Positions 33,741 to 43,134 are shown, counted from the stretch's first letter. The stretch is DNA of 64,000 bases from Pseudomonas sp. IAC-BECa141 (GCF_020544405.1 NZ_CP065410.1:5332001-5396000); one strand, 5' to 3'. Notes: generated by a model not told the origin, from the sequence alone. Translations and numbers: made by a program.

Positions 33741-34718
33741 CTAGAGCGGGCTGACGAAACGGTTATCCACCAGATCGTCGTTGCTGACGTTGTAGGGCTT
33801 GCCCTGCAATTCGCTGGCGGTTTCGTTGGCCAGTTTGATCAGCGGTGCGCTGTCACCCGGCGCGCCCGGTTTGCCCAGCAACTTCTCGCTCATGGCCTGA
33901 TCGTAGAAGCGCACGCCTTGCGCGGCGGCGGCCAGTTCCTTCGGATCGGACAGGTAACCACCGACGCCCTTGGCCATGATTTCGTAGGCTTTCTGTGGAT
34001 GATCCTTGGTGTACTGCACGGCTTTGTAGAGACCGGCGACCAGCGCCTTGACGTCCTCCGGCTGCTTCTCGATCACCGTGCAGTTGAGCGCCACCACATC
34101 GACGATCACGCCCGGCGTACTGCTGCTGTCGATCAGCACCTTGCCCTGCTGCTTGTCGCGCACCATCGACAGATGCGGCTCCCAGGTCACGGCGGCCGGC
34201 ACGCGACCGGCGATGAACGCGGTGGCGGCATCGTCGGCGGTCATGTTCTGTACGGTGATGTCGCTCATGCTCATGCCGTTCTTTTTCAGCAGGTACGAGA
34301 GCCAGAACTGCGAGGTCGACCCTTCGTTGACGGCCACGGCCTGGCCCTTGAGCTCTTGCAGGCTCTTCACGTTTTTACCCACCAGCACGCCATCGCCGCC
34401 ATGACTGTCATCCAGCGCCGCCACGGCCTTGAAGCAGAACTGCGGACGGTACTTGAGCACTTCATCAATGGTCGAAGCCGAGCCGGACAATTGCCCGGAC
34501 GCCTGGGCGGCCATGTACATCGACGCCTCTTCGACCACCGGCAATTCGACGGTCAGGCCGTTTTCCTTGAAGTAGCCCAGATCCTGAGCCAGGTACAGAG
34601 TGCCGTAACCGACCCACGTGGTATGGCCGATCGACAAGGTGCCGGCCTGAGCGGCGGTGACACAGAGGGCGGAAATCGCCAGAGGACATGCAAGACGGGT
34701 AAACAAGGACTTGTTCAT
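33741..34718 (-). CDS. ABC transporter periplasmic binding protein
   Basis: A 325-residue NMT1/TauA/SsuA-like binding protein with a signal peptide (MNKSLFTRLACPLAISALCVTAAQA, cut before GTLSIGH). Mature motifs: TTWVGYGTLYLAQDLGYF and VELPVVEEASMYMAAQASGQ, typical of binding proteins for sulfonates, taurine or thiamine precursors. The ligand cannot be read; the neighbouring class III aminotransferase and aldehyde dehydrogenase argue for an amine, possibly taurine-like or a diamine. GGGAGTG precedes the ATG. It is the first gene of the three-gene operon. Confidence 0.9.
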   Translation of the reverse strand: MNKSLFTRLACPLAISALCVTAAQAGTLSIGHTTWVGYGTLYLAQDLGYFKENGLTVELPVVEEASMYMAAQASGQLSGSASTIDEVLKYRPQFCFKAVAALDDSHGGDGVLVGKNVKSLQELKGQAVAVNEGSTSQFWLSYLLKKNGMSMSDITVQNMTADDAATAFIAGRVPAAVTWEPHLSMVRDKQQGKVLIDSSSTPGVIVDVVALNCTVIEKQPEDVKALVAGLYKAVQYTKDHPQKAYEIMAKGVGGYLSDPKELAAAAQGVRFYDQAMSEKLLGKPGAPGDSAPLIKLANETASELQGKPYNVSNDDLVDNRFVSPL

Positions 34719-34979
34719 GGAGCACTCCCAACGCTGTTGATTTAGTTGTCATGGGCAGTACGGCCAGCCGGGGTGTCGCGATTGCACGCTGCGGTCTCTG
34801 TCGGACTCTGGCGGGCAATGCCCTGGCTGGCGAAATCGATGTTGACCCAGGCTTGGCGTCAGGAAAACGAGGAAATAGTTAGACGCGAACGATGAAAAAA
34901 CTGGGTAGTGCGCACCGCGAAAGGGCGCGGCAGGCGGGGGTGCCCGAGGTGGGTGCAGATTGGGAAAAAGTCTGGCGGA

Positions 34980-35092
34980 GATCGTTCCCACGCTCTGCGT
35001 GGGAATGCAGCCCAGGACGCTCTGCGTCCCATTCGAGAGCTGGAACGCGGAGCGTCCCTTGAGGCATTCCCACGCAGAGCGTGGGAACGATC
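34980..35092. repeat. Second repeat family, nested inverted repeat
   Basis: Same layout as at 27910-28018: outer palindromic arms with CCCACGC-TCT-GCGTGGG, inner arms GGACGCTCTGCGTCC and GGAACGCGGAGCGTCC. The two copies are nearly identical in the outer 30 bases and differ in the middle. It separates the ABC operon promoter from the end of the aminotransferase gene; the interval 34719-34979 shows no other recognisable element. Confidence 0.85.
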
Positions 35093-35119
35093 AGGACACG
35101 GAACGAGCGATCCGGGGGG

Positions 35120-36490
35120 TTAGAGGCGACCGTATTCCTGCGCCGTACGATCCAGCGCTTTCAAGGTCTTGCCCACCAGCTCGTCAATCTCTTCACGGCT
35201 GGCAATCAACGCCGGCGCCATGATCATCCGCCCCAGGGTCGAGCGAATGATCACTCCTTCTTCAAACCCGATCGTGCGGCAGCGCCAGGCGATGTCGTTT
35301 TCATTGGCAAAGCGTTTGCGCGTGGCCTTGTCTTCCGCCAGTTGCAGCGCCGCGACCATGCCCGTGCCCTGAATGTCACCTACCAGCGGATGATTGCCGA
35401 ACACCTCGCGCAGGCACTGTTGCAGGTACGGGCCGATGTCATCCTTGACCCGCGTCACCACGCCTTCATCGCGCAAGGCCTTGAGGTTGGCAATCGCCAC
35501 CGCTGCCGCCACCGGGTGCCCGGAATAGGTCAGGCCGTGGGCGAACACGCCGCCCTGCTCCACCAGCACGTCGGCCATTTTCTTCGACAGGATCAGGCCA
35601 CCCATCGGGATGTAACCGGAGGTCAAACCCTTGGCGATGGACAGGGTGTCCGGCTCGAAACCGAAGTATTCGTGAGCGAACCATTCGCCGGTACGACCGA
35701 AGCCGCCGATCACTTCATCGGCGCACAACAGCACGTCGTACTTGCGGCAGATGCGCTGGATTTCCGGCCAGTAGCTTTCCGGCGGGAAGATCATCCCGCC
35801 CGCGCCCTGGAACGGTTCGGCGATGAAGCCGGCGACCTTGTCGGCGCCCAGTTCGAGGATCTTCGCTTCCAGCTGCTGCGCCGCCCGCAGGCCGAATTCC
35901 GCCGGGGTCAGGTTGCCTTCGTGGGCGAAGAAGTACGGCTCGTCGATGTGCGCGATGTCGGGAATCATCCCGCCCATTTCGTGCATGAACTTCATGCCGC
36001 CGAGGGCCGTCGCCGCGAGGGTCGAACCGTGGTAGCCGTTCCAGCGGCCGATCATGATTTTCTTCTCGGGCTTGCCCAGCACCTGCCAGTAACGGCGCAC
36101 GGTACGGATCAGCACCTCGTTGGCCTCGGAGCCGGAGTTGGTGTAGATCGCGTGGCTGTAGTGCCCCGGCAGCAGGCTGAACAACAGCTCGGAGAGCTCG
36201 ATCACCTGCGGGTGGGTGGTGTGGAAAAACATGTTGTAGTACGGCAACTGCTCCAGCTGCCGGCTCGCCGCCGCGTTCAGGTCTTTTCGCCCGTAACCGA
36301 GGTTGGTGCACCACAGCCCGGACATGCCGTCGAGGTAGCGCCGACCGTCGTTGTCCCACAGGTGCAGGCGATCACCGCGCACCATCACCCGTGGGCCTTC
36401 GTCGTTGAGGGCCTTCTGGTCGACGAACGCATGAATGTGGTGCGCTGCATCGGCGGCCTGGTAGTCGCGGGTTTCACGTGAGGTGGTCAT
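35120..36490 (-). CDS. Class III aminotransferase
   Basis: A 456-residue PLP enzyme of the omega-amine:pyruvate type (SpuC, taurine:pyruvate and beta-alanine aminotransferases). It has LDGMSGLWCTNLGYG (about residue 53), NYHGSTLAATALGG (about 155), DEVIGGFGRTG (about 255) and the PLP lysine in TLSIAKGLTSGYIPMGG (about 285). It would transfer the terminal amino group of an amine or omega-amino acid to pyruvate, giving an aldehyde for the next enzyme. The start 36490 (MTTSRE) has AAGGAG eight bases upstream and is preferred to 36526. Gene is 32 bases after the aldehyde dehydrogenase stop: one operon. Confidence 0.92.
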   Translation of the reverse strand: MTTSRETRDYQAADAAHHIHAFVDQKALNDEGPRVMVRGDRLHLWDNDGRRYLDGMSGLWCTNLGYGRKDLNAAASRQLEQLPYYNMFFHTTHPQVIELSELLFSLLPGHYSHAIYTNSGSEANEVLIRTVRRYWQVLGKPEKKIMIGRWNGYHGSTLAATALGGMKFMHEMGGMIPDIAHIDEPYFFAHEGNLTPAEFGLRAAQQLEAKILELGADKVAGFIAEPFQGAGGMIFPPESYWPEIQRICRKYDVLLCADEVIGGFGRTGEWFAHEYFGFEPDTLSIAKGLTSGYIPMGGLILSKKMADVLVEQGGVFAHGLTYSGHPVAAAVAIANLKALRDEGVVTRVKDDIGPYLQQCLREVFGNHPLVGDIQGTGMVAALQLAEDKATRKRFANENDIAWRCRTIGFEEGVIIRSTLGRMIMAPALIASREEIDELVGKTLKALDRTAQEYGRL

Positions 36491-36522
36491 CGCCGGATCT
36501 CCTTTTTTGTTGTGAGCGGCTG

Positions 36523-38016
36523 TCATGAGCGCAGTTGAAACCAGGTGGTTTTCAACTGGGTGTATTTGTCGAACGAGTGCAGCGACAGATCGCGGCCGAA
36601 ACCGGATTGTTTGCCGCCGCCGAACGGCACGGTCACGTCCAGCGCATCGACGCTGTTGACCGACACCGTACCGGCTCGCAATTGCCGCGCCACTCGATGG
36701 GCGCGGTGCAGATCGTCAGTCCACAGCGACGCCGCCAGACCGTAGACGCTGTCGTTGGCCAGTTGCAAGGCGTGGGCCTCGTCATCGAACGCAGTCACCG
36801 CCAGCACCGGGCCGAACACTTCTTCGCGAAACAGGCTCATGTGCGGCTGCACGTCGGTGAAAATCGTCGGCTGAACGAAGTTGTCCGAGCCGTTGAAACT
36901 CAGCTGCCGCCCGCCGCAGACGCGGGTCGCGCCTTCACGCTCGGCCTGATGAATGAAGCGCAGAATGCTTTCGGTCTGACGGGTATCGACGATCGCCCCG
37001 GCTGCACTCGCCGGGTCCAGCGGATCGCCCGGCTGCCAGCGCTCGGCCTGAGCTTTCAGTCGCTCGACGAACTCATCGTGAATCGAGCGCTCCACCAGCA
37101 ACCGCGAGTTGGCCGAGCAGACTTCGCCCTGATTGAAGAAGATCCCGAACGCGGCTTTCTGCGCCGCCAGATCCAGATCCTTGCAATCGGCAAACACCAG
37201 GTTGGCACTCTTGCCGCCGCACTCCAGCCAGACCTGCTTGAGATTCGACTGCGCGGAGTACTGCATGAAATATTTGCCGACCTGAGTCGAGCCGGTGAAC
37301 ACCAGACAATCCACATCCGGGTGCAGGCCCAACGCTTTGCCGGCCTGTTCGCCGAGACCCGGCAGCACGTTCAATACGCCGGCCGGTAGCCCGGCTTCCA
37401 GCGCCAGCTCGGCCAGACGCAAGGCGGAGAGCGGCGATTGCTCGGCAGGTTTGAGGATCACCGAGTTGCCCGCCGCCAGCGCCGGTGCAAGTTTCCACGC
37501 GGCCATGTCCAGCGGGAAATTCCAAGGCACCACCGCAGCGACCACGCCCAGCGCCTCGCGGGTGATGGTCGCCAGCACGTTCGACGCACTGGGAGCGACC
37601 TGATCGTAGAGTTTGTCGAGGCTTTCGGCGTACCAGCGGAACACCCCGGCGGCGCCCGGCACGTCGATGTTGTAAGCGTCCGTCACCGGTTTGCCCATGT
37701 TCAGCGAATCGAGCAGGGCCAGCTCTTCGCGATGGGCCAGAATCAGATCCGCCAGCCGCAGCAGCACCTGCTTGCGCTCGGTCGGTGAACGCCCGGCCCA
37801 CGTGCCAGCTTCGAACACCTGTCGCGCATTCTGCACCGCCGAGTCGACATCCTTTTCACCGCACGCGGCGACGTCTGCCAGAAACTGGCCGGTGGCCGGG
37901 TTGATCGCGGCAAAGGTCTGCCCCGACTGCGCCGCACGCAGTTTGCCGTCGATCACGGCCTGGTACGGATAGCTCAACGCAGCGGCCTTGCGCTGCCAGT
38001 CTGCAAGCTCGAACAC
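36523..38016 (-). CDS. Aldehyde dehydrogenase (PuuC/KauB-like)
   Basis: A 497-residue NAD(P)-dependent aldehyde dehydrogenase, the usual length for the PuuC/KauB group acting on amino-aldehydes. Visible: VVPWNFPLDMAAWKLAPAL (cofactor site, about residue 163), FTGSTQVGKYF (about 245), WLECGGKS (catalytic Glu, about 268; Cys replaces the usual Leu) and FNQGEVCSANSR (catalytic Cys, about 302). The start is a GTG at 38016 with AAGGAG eight bases upstream; an open frame runs on to 38118 but has neither homology nor ribosome site. It precedes the aminotransferase in one operon and is divergent from the LysR gene. Confidence 0.92.
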   Translation of the reverse strand: MFELADWQRKAAALSYPYQAVIDGKLRAAQSGQTFAAINPATGQFLADVAACGEKDVDSAVQNARQVFEAGTWAGRSPTERKQVLLRLADLILAHREELALLDSLNMGKPVTDAYNIDVPGAAGVFRWYAESLDKLYDQVAPSASNVLATITREALGVVAAVVPWNFPLDMAAWKLAPALAAGNSVILKPAEQSPLSALRLAELALEAGLPAGVLNVLPGLGEQAGKALGLHPDVDCLVFTGSTQVGKYFMQYSAQSNLKQVWLECGGKSANLVFADCKDLDLAAQKAAFGIFFNQGEVCSANSRLLVERSIHDEFVERLKAQAERWQPGDPLDPASAAGAIVDTRQTESILRFIHQAEREGATRVCGGRQLSFNGSDNFVQPTIFTDVQPHMSLFREEVFGPVLAVTAFDDEAHALQLANDSVYGLAASLWTDDLHRAHRVARQLRAGTVSVNSVDALDVTVPFGGGKQSGFGRDLSLHSFDKYTQLKTTWFQLRS

Positions 38017-38119
38017 GGTGGTTGCTCCTTGGACTTTTGTTCTTTTGTAAACAGTGCGGGATCGATAGTCGCTCAGGCCCGCGCGCGCTAAAACCAGTAA
38101 AAATGTCTTCGCAGACAAT

Positions 38120-38213
38120 AAAAAAGGTAACCAGCCGACAGCCCCTTCGCGCGCGTATGGGGCTATTGTTCAGGGACAAAAAAAACCGCTGACAGAACGG
38201 AGGCCGGCGGCTT
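38120..38213 (-). other. Two hairpins with T-runs in the dehydrogenase leader
   Basis: On the minus strand, between the LysR start and the dehydrogenase GTG, lie two terminator-like structures: an imperfect GC-rich hairpin followed by eight T (38178-38185), and AGCCCC (38164-38159) paired with GGGGCT (38145-38140) followed some bases later by six T (38125-38120). They could be a transcription attenuator of the operon or the 3' ends of a short RNA. Confidence 0.4.
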
Positions 38214-38256
38214 ACAAATTGCTTGGATGTGAAATCCGTTCGCTTTGAGGTTCACC

Positions 38257-39171
38257 GTGGCCGCTTACAACCTGCGTCAGTTGAAATACTTCATCACTAC
38301 CGTCGAATGCGGCAGCGTCGCCGAAGCGTCGCGCAAGCTGTACATCGCGCAACCGGCGATTTCCACGGCAATCAAGGGGCTGGAAGACAGCTTCGGCGTG
38401 CAACTGCTGATCCGCCATCACGCTCAGGGCGTGTCTCTGACACCGAGCGGCGCGCGTTTTTTCCGCAAGGCCCAGGAACTGCTGCGCATGGCCAAGGAGT
38501 TCGAACAGAACGCCCTCGCCGACAACGATGTGGTGGCCGGGCAGATCGATATCGGCTGTTTTGAAACGGTGGCGCCGCTGTATTTGCCGCAACTGATTGC
38601 CGGCTTCTCGGCGCTCTATCCGGGGGTGAAAATCCGCATCCGCGACGGCGAACAACAGGAACTGGTGCAGGGCCTGACCTCGGGCACCTTCGACCTGGCA
38701 ATCCTGTACAAGCACGACCTCGACGCCACCATCGAAACCGAGCCCTTGATGCCGGCCCAGCGGCCTTACGCGCTGCTTCCGGCAGATCACCGCTTCGCCC
38801 AGCTCAAGCAGGTTTCGCTGCGGGACTTGTGCCTGGAACCGATGATCCTGCTCGACGTACAACCGAGCCGCACCTACTTCGTCAGCCTGTTCGAAGAACT
38901 AGGCCTGTCGCCACGCATCGAGTTCAGCTCGCCCTCGATCGAAATGGTGCGCGGCATGGTCGGCCAGGGCTTCGGCTTCTCGATCCTGGTCACCCGCCCA
39001 CATTCGGAATGCACCTACGACGGCAAGAAAGTCGTGTGCGTCGACATCGTCGAAGACGTCACCGGTTCAGGCCTCGTGGCCGCGTGGCTCAAGCGCGGAC
39101 AACTGACCAAACCGGCGCAGTTGTTTGCCGATTATTGTCGGGAGCAGCTGACGGCGAAGGCTGGTCGCTGA
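38257..39171 (+). CDS. LysR-family regulator of the aminotransferase operon
   Basis: A 304-residue LysR-type regulator: winged HTH at about residues 4-62 (RQLKYFITTVECGSVAEASRKLYIAQPAISTAIKGLE over the two helices) and an effector-binding domain from 90 to 300. The start is a GTG at 38257 with GAGG six bases upstream; a TTG at 38245 would overlap that ribosome site. Divergent to the aldehyde dehydrogenase, it is the natural regulator of the dehydrogenase-aminotransferase operon and perhaps of the ABC importer. It is convergent with hrpB, three bases apart. Confidence 0.92.
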   Translation: MAAYNLRQLKYFITTVECGSVAEASRKLYIAQPAISTAIKGLEDSFGVQLLIRHHAQGVSLTPSGARFFRKAQELLRMAKEFEQNALADNDVVAGQIDIGCFETVAPLYLPQLIAGFSALYPGVKIRIRDGEQQELVQGLTSGTFDLAILYKHDLDATIETEPLMPAQRPYALLPADHRFAQLKQVSLRDLCLEPMILLDVQPSRTYFVSLFEELGLSPRIEFSSPSIEMVRGMVGQGFGFSILVTRPHSECTYDGKKVVCVDIVEDVTGSGLVAAWLKRGQLTKPAQLFADYCREQLTAKAGR

Positions 39172-39174
39172 CCC

Positions 39175-41694
39175 TCACGTACCGCGCGGTTTGGCTCGTG
39201 CAGTGGCTTCGGCCACCAATGGGTCATCCGGCCAATAGTGTTTTGGATACCGCCCCTTCAGATCCTTCTTCACCTCGGCATAGGTGCTGCGCCAGAAGTT
39301 GGCCAGATCCTGCGTCACCTGAACCGGGCGCCGAGCCGGGGATAGCAGGTGCAGCTTGACCACTTGCCGGCCGCCAGCAATGCGCGGTGTGTCGGCGAGG
39401 CCGAACAACTCCTGCAAGCGCACGGCGAGAATCGGTGGTTGCTCGCTGTAGTCGAGGCGAATCGACGAGCCCGACGGCACGCTCAGGTGATGCGGTGCCT
39501 GTTCGTCGAGCTGTTGCGGCAGTGGCCATGGCAGCAGATTACGCACGATGCTCGACAGGTCGAGGTTGGCGAAATGGCTGAGGCGCGAGACTTTGCCCAG
39601 ATAAGGCATCAGCCAGTCTTCGAGGGTTTTCAGCAGCGTCGCGTCGCTGACATCCGGCCATTGGCTGTCGCCCCTGGCGTCCAGATCGAGCTGGCGCAAC
39701 AGCGCGACTCGCGCCTGCCATTGGCGCAGTTCCGGGGTCCACGGCAGCAGTTCCAGACCTTTGCGTCGCACCAGATTGACCAGCGCCTGGCTGCGGGCGT
39801 TTTCGTCGAGACCGGTCAGCGGTTCACGGCTGAGGATCAGTTCGCCGACCTTGCGCTGACGCTCGGCGCGCAACACGCCTTCACGTTCATCCCAGTCCAG
39901 TTGATCGACGGTGTGCACCTGTTCGGCCAGCACCGAATCGAACAGCACCGGATCGAAATCCGCCGCCAGATAAATCCGTTCTTCACGTTGACCTTGGCGA
40001 CTGCCGAGGTCGGCGATGACGATCCACGGCTCCTTCATAAGGCTGTCGGCTTCGGCGAACAACGCCGCGCGGCCGTTGGCCAGACGATATTCGGCACCTC
40101 CGGCACGCCGCTGCTGGGCGACGCGATCCGGGTAGGCCAGTGCCAGCAAGGCGCCGAGCCAGCGTGGATGATCGGGATCGCTGACCGGTTCGCTCGGTTG
40201 CCCGCGCAGGTAGCCACGATATTGCCGCGCCAGTTGTCGGGCGCGCTGCACACCTCCCTGGGCACCGCGCGCCGCACGTTCTTCGCCGGACAGCAGCGCC
40301 AGACGACTGTGCAGATCCGCTCCGGCGCCGCGCAAAATGTCGCGCTCACCGAGCAACGCGGCAACGTCGCACGCCATGTCCGCCAGCCCCAGCGCCTGAC
40401 CGCGCAACAGCAAATGGGCGATGCGCGGATGGGCCGGCAATTCAGCCATGGCCTGACCATGACGGTTGAGACTTTCACCGTCCAGCGCACCGAGGCGCTG
40501 CAACAAATCCTGAGCCTGTGCATACGCGGCGGCTGGCGGTACGTCGAGCCAGATCAGATCACTCGGCGCCACGCCCCAGCGTCCGAGTTGCAAGGCCAGC
40601 CCGGCCAGATCCGCCGAGAGGATTTCCGCACTGCCATAAGCCGCCAGTTGTTCATGCTGATCCTGCGACCACAGGCGATAACACACGCCCGGTTCCAGAC
40701 GCCCGGCCCGGCCCGCGCGCTGGGTGGCACTGGCTTTGGAGATACGTTGAGTGTCGAGGCGAGTCATGCCGCTGCCCGGATCGAAACGCGGCACCCGCGC
40801 CAGCCCGGCGTCGATTACCACGCGCACGCCGTTGATGGTCAGGCTGGTCTCGGCGATGTTGGTGGCCAGCACCACTTTGCGCTGGCCAGCGGGCGCCGGG
40901 TCGATGGCGGCGCGTTGCGCATTCAGGTCGAGTTCGCCGTGCAACGGACAGAGCAGGATGTCGCTGCGCTCACCGATGGCGTCCGACAGTTGCTGATGAA
41001 CACGCCGGATTTCCGCCTGCCCCGGCAGGAACACCAACAGGCTGCCGGCTTCATCGTGCAGGGCTTCGAGTACCGTTTGCGTGACGCGTTGATCGATGTA
41101 TTCGCCCGGCTGGAACGGCCGGCCCCAGCGCATCGTCACCGGGAACATCCGGCCTTCGCTGCGCAGGATCGGCGCGTCGTCGAGCAAGCCGGCAAGACGT
41201 TCGCCCTCAAGGGTGGCGGACATCAGCAGAATCTTCAGCGGCTGTTCAGCTCGAAACAGCTCGCGACCGTTCAGACTGAGGGCCAGCGCCAGATCGGCGT
41301 CGAGGCTGCGCTCGTGGAATTCGTCGAAGATCAGCAGACCCACGCCCTCCAGCGCCGGGTCGTCCTGCAAGCGCCGGGTGAGGATGCCTTCGGTGACCAC
41401 TTCGATGCGCGTGTCGGGGCCGACCTTGCTGTCGAGGCGGATGCGATAACCGACGGTTTCACCGACCTTCTCGCCCAGCTCGCTGGCCAGCCGTTCCGCC
41501 GCTGCGCGGGCGGCCAGCCGACGCGGTTCGAGCATCAGAATGGTCTGCCCGTTCAACCACGCTTCATTGAGCAGGGCCAAAGGCACGCGGGTGGTTTTAC
41601 CGGCGCCGGGCGGTGCTTCGAGCACGGCTTCATGGCGTGTCGCCAACGCTTCACGCAGGGCGGGTAAAACTTCATCGATTGGCAACGAATTCAT
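39175..41694 (-). CDS. hrpB: ATP-dependent RNA helicase
   Basis: An 839-residue DEAH-type helicase of the HrpB family. Motif I PPGAGKTTRVPLAL (about residue 27), motif II DEFHERSLDADLAL (about 124), motif III SATLEGERLAG (about 159), and motifs V/VI in TNIAETSLTI and QRAGRAGRLEPG (about 325). The winged-helix and helicase-associated domains follow, and the last 300 residues form the HrpB-specific C-terminal domain. Cellular role is poorly known. A long open frame on the opposite strand across this gene is a shadow. Three bases separate its stop from the LysR stop. Confidence 0.95.
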   Translation of the reverse strand: MNSLPIDEVLPALREALATRHEAVLEAPPGAGKTTRVPLALLNEAWLNGQTILMLEPRRLAARAAAERLASELGEKVGETVGYRIRLDSKVGPDTRIEVVTEGILTRRLQDDPALEGVGLLIFDEFHERSLDADLALALSLNGRELFRAEQPLKILLMSATLEGERLAGLLDDAPILRSEGRMFPVTMRWGRPFQPGEYIDQRVTQTVLEALHDEAGSLLVFLPGQAEIRRVHQQLSDAIGERSDILLCPLHGELDLNAQRAAIDPAPAGQRKVVLATNIAETSLTINGVRVVIDAGLARVPRFDPGSGMTRLDTQRISKASATQRAGRAGRLEPGVCYRLWSQDQHEQLAAYGSAEILSADLAGLALQLGRWGVAPSDLIWLDVPPAAAYAQAQDLLQRLGALDGESLNRHGQAMAELPAHPRIAHLLLRGQALGLADMACDVAALLGERDILRGAGADLHSRLALLSGEERAARGAQGGVQRARQLARQYRGYLRGQPSEPVSDPDHPRWLGALLALAYPDRVAQQRRAGGAEYRLANGRAALFAEADSLMKEPWIVIADLGSRQGQREERIYLAADFDPVLFDSVLAEQVHTVDQLDWDEREGVLRAERQRKVGELILSREPLTGLDENARSQALVNLVRRKGLELLPWTPELRQWQARVALLRQLDLDARGDSQWPDVSDATLLKTLEDWLMPYLGKVSRLSHFANLDLSSIVRNLLPWPLPQQLDEQAPHHLSVPSGSSIRLDYSEQPPILAVRLQELFGLADTPRIAGGRQVVKLHLLSPARRPVQVTQDLANFWRSTYAEVKKDLKGRYPKHYWPDDPLVAEATARAKPRGT

Positions 41695-41802
41695 ACTGGC
41701 TCCAAAGCAGAGCCGCGAGTATAACGGCGAACTGCCAGGCGTTCGTCAGGGTCTTAACTTCACACGATGACGCTTCGTTAACAGATGACTCAGGAGATTC
41801 CC

Positions 41803-42222
41803 ATGCGCTTACCTTTTCGCCTGATCGGCGGTGTACTGGTTGCCACCCTGCTCACCCAGATCACTGCGTGCGGTTCGATTTTCTATCCCGACCGGCGCGG
41901 CCAGATCGACGGCAAGATCGACCCGGCGATTGCCGTGCTCGATGCCGTGGGCCTGTTGTTCTATATCCTTCCCGGCGTAATCGCGTTCGCCGTGGACTTC
42001 GCCACCGGCGCGATCTATTTCGAACCGGGCCACACGGCGCAGGTCGATCCGGCCAAACTCAAGCAAGCCATCGGCCCGGACGGCCAGGTCGATAACCTCA
42101 AGTTGCAGGCTATTCTCGAAACAGAACTGGGCCGCAACCTGCCGCTGGACGACCCGCGCCTGATCCGGCACAAGGGCAGCACCCAGCAACTGGCGATGTT
42201 CGGCCTGCAACCTGCCGCATAA
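41803..42222 (+). CDS. Putative lipoprotein
   Basis: A 139-residue protein with a lipoprotein signal: MRLPFRLIGGVLVATLLTQITACG, the lipobox ITAC giving a lipidated cysteine at about residue 23. A second hydrophobic segment (LLFYILPGVIAFAVDFATGAIYF) is in the middle; the rest is polar. Databases sometimes label such proteins polyribonucleotide nucleotidyltransferase, but no such domain is visible. CAGGAG before 41803 supports this start rather than 41785. It is followed after 15 bases by fieF on the same strand. Confidence 0.82.
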   Translation: MRLPFRLIGGVLVATLLTQITACGSIFYPDRRGQIDGKIDPAIAVLDAVGLLFYILPGVIAFAVDFATGAIYFEPGHTAQVDPAKLKQAIGPDGQVDNLKLQAILETELGRNLPLDDPRLIRHKGSTQQLAMFGLQPAA

Positions 42223-42237
42223 GGAATCGACGCCCCC

Positions 42238-43134
42238 ATGACCACAAGCACCGAACACGCCCGCCTGCTGCGGCTGGCGACCCGCGCCTCGGTGGCGGTG
42301 GCCTGTACGCTGATCATCGCCAAAGCCATCGCCTGGTGGCTGAGCGGTTCGGTGAGCATGCTCGCCGGCCTCACCGACTCGGCCCTCGATGGCATCACTT
42401 CGTTGCTCAATCTGCTGGCAGTGCATTACGCGCTGCGCCCGGCGGATGACGATCATCGTTATGGCCACGGCAAGGCCGAATCCTTGGCGGGCATGGCGCA
42501 AGCGCTGTTCATCGGCGGCAGTGCGGTGCTGATCGCGTTCCAGGCTTATGAGCGCTTGAACAATCCTGAACCGCTCGGCGCGCCGTGGTTAAGCATCGGC
42601 GTGATCCTGTTTTCCCTGCTTCTGACGGCGGCGCTGTTGATGTTGCAGCATCGGGTAATCAAGCAGACCGGCTCCAACGCGGTGCGGGCGGACTCGCTGC
42701 ATTATCGTTCGGACCTGTTACTCAACGGCAGCATTCTGATTGCGCTGGTGATGGCCGGATTGGGGTTCGAGCAACTGGATGCGTGGTTCGGTCTGGGAAT
42801 CGCGGGGTACATTTTGTGGAGCGCGATCCAGATCGCCCGGGAAAGTTTTTCGGTGCTGATGGATGAAGAGCTGCCGACGGATGTCAGTCAGCACATGCTC
42901 GAACTGGCGTGCGGCGTGCCGGGCGTGTTGGGTGCGCATGATTTGCGCACGCGGATTTCCGGCAATCACTGGTTCGTGCAGTTGCACCTGGAATTGCCGG
43001 GGGAGCTGACGCTGTCAGTCGCCCATGGCATCAGCGATCAGGCCGCAGATGCCATTCACAAAGCCTACCCAAAGGCCGAAGTGCTGGTGCACGCCGACCC
43101 GCAGGAAGTGGTCAAGGCCGCCCGGGCTCAGTAG
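42238..43134 (+). CDS. fieF: Cation diffusion facilitator, Fe/Zn efflux
   Basis: A 298-residue CDF transporter that exports divalent metals, Fe(II), Zn(II) or Cd(II), in exchange for protons. Six helices; the metal site DSALDG in helix 2 (about residue 45) and HYRSDLLLNG in helix 5 (about 155) give the DD-HD set of FieF/zinc-type carriers; DDDHRYGHGKAESLAGMAQ (about 80) follows; the C-terminal domain (210-298) has the ferredoxin-like fold with histidines. The stop overlaps the tail of the convergent gene by seven bases. Confidence 0.92.
   Translation: MTTSTEHARLLRLATRASVAVACTLIIAKAIAWWLSGSVSMLAGLTDSALDGITSLLNLLAVHYALRPADDDHRYGHGKAESLAGMAQALFIGGSAVLIAFQAYERLNNPEPLGAPWLSIGVILFSLLLTAALLMLQHRVIKQTGSNAVRADSLHYRSDLLLNGSILIALVMAGLGFEQLDAWFGLGIAGYILWSAIQIARESFSVLMDEELPTDVSQHMLELACGVPGVLGAHDLRTRISGNHWFVQLHLELPGELTLSVAHGISDQAADAIHKAYPKAEVLVHADPQEVVKAARAQ

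Noticed and set aside
39349..41667. Open frame of 772 codons on the plus strand
   Set aside because: It is wholly antisense to hrpB, has a Gln/Arg/His-rich composition typical of reversed GC-rich genes, and no domain. hrpB shows all helicase motifs.
41803..42222. Polyribonucleotide nucleotidyltransferase label for the lipoprotein
   Set aside because: The protein is 139 residues with a lipobox and no RNase PH, KH or S1 domain; the label would be a carried-over error.
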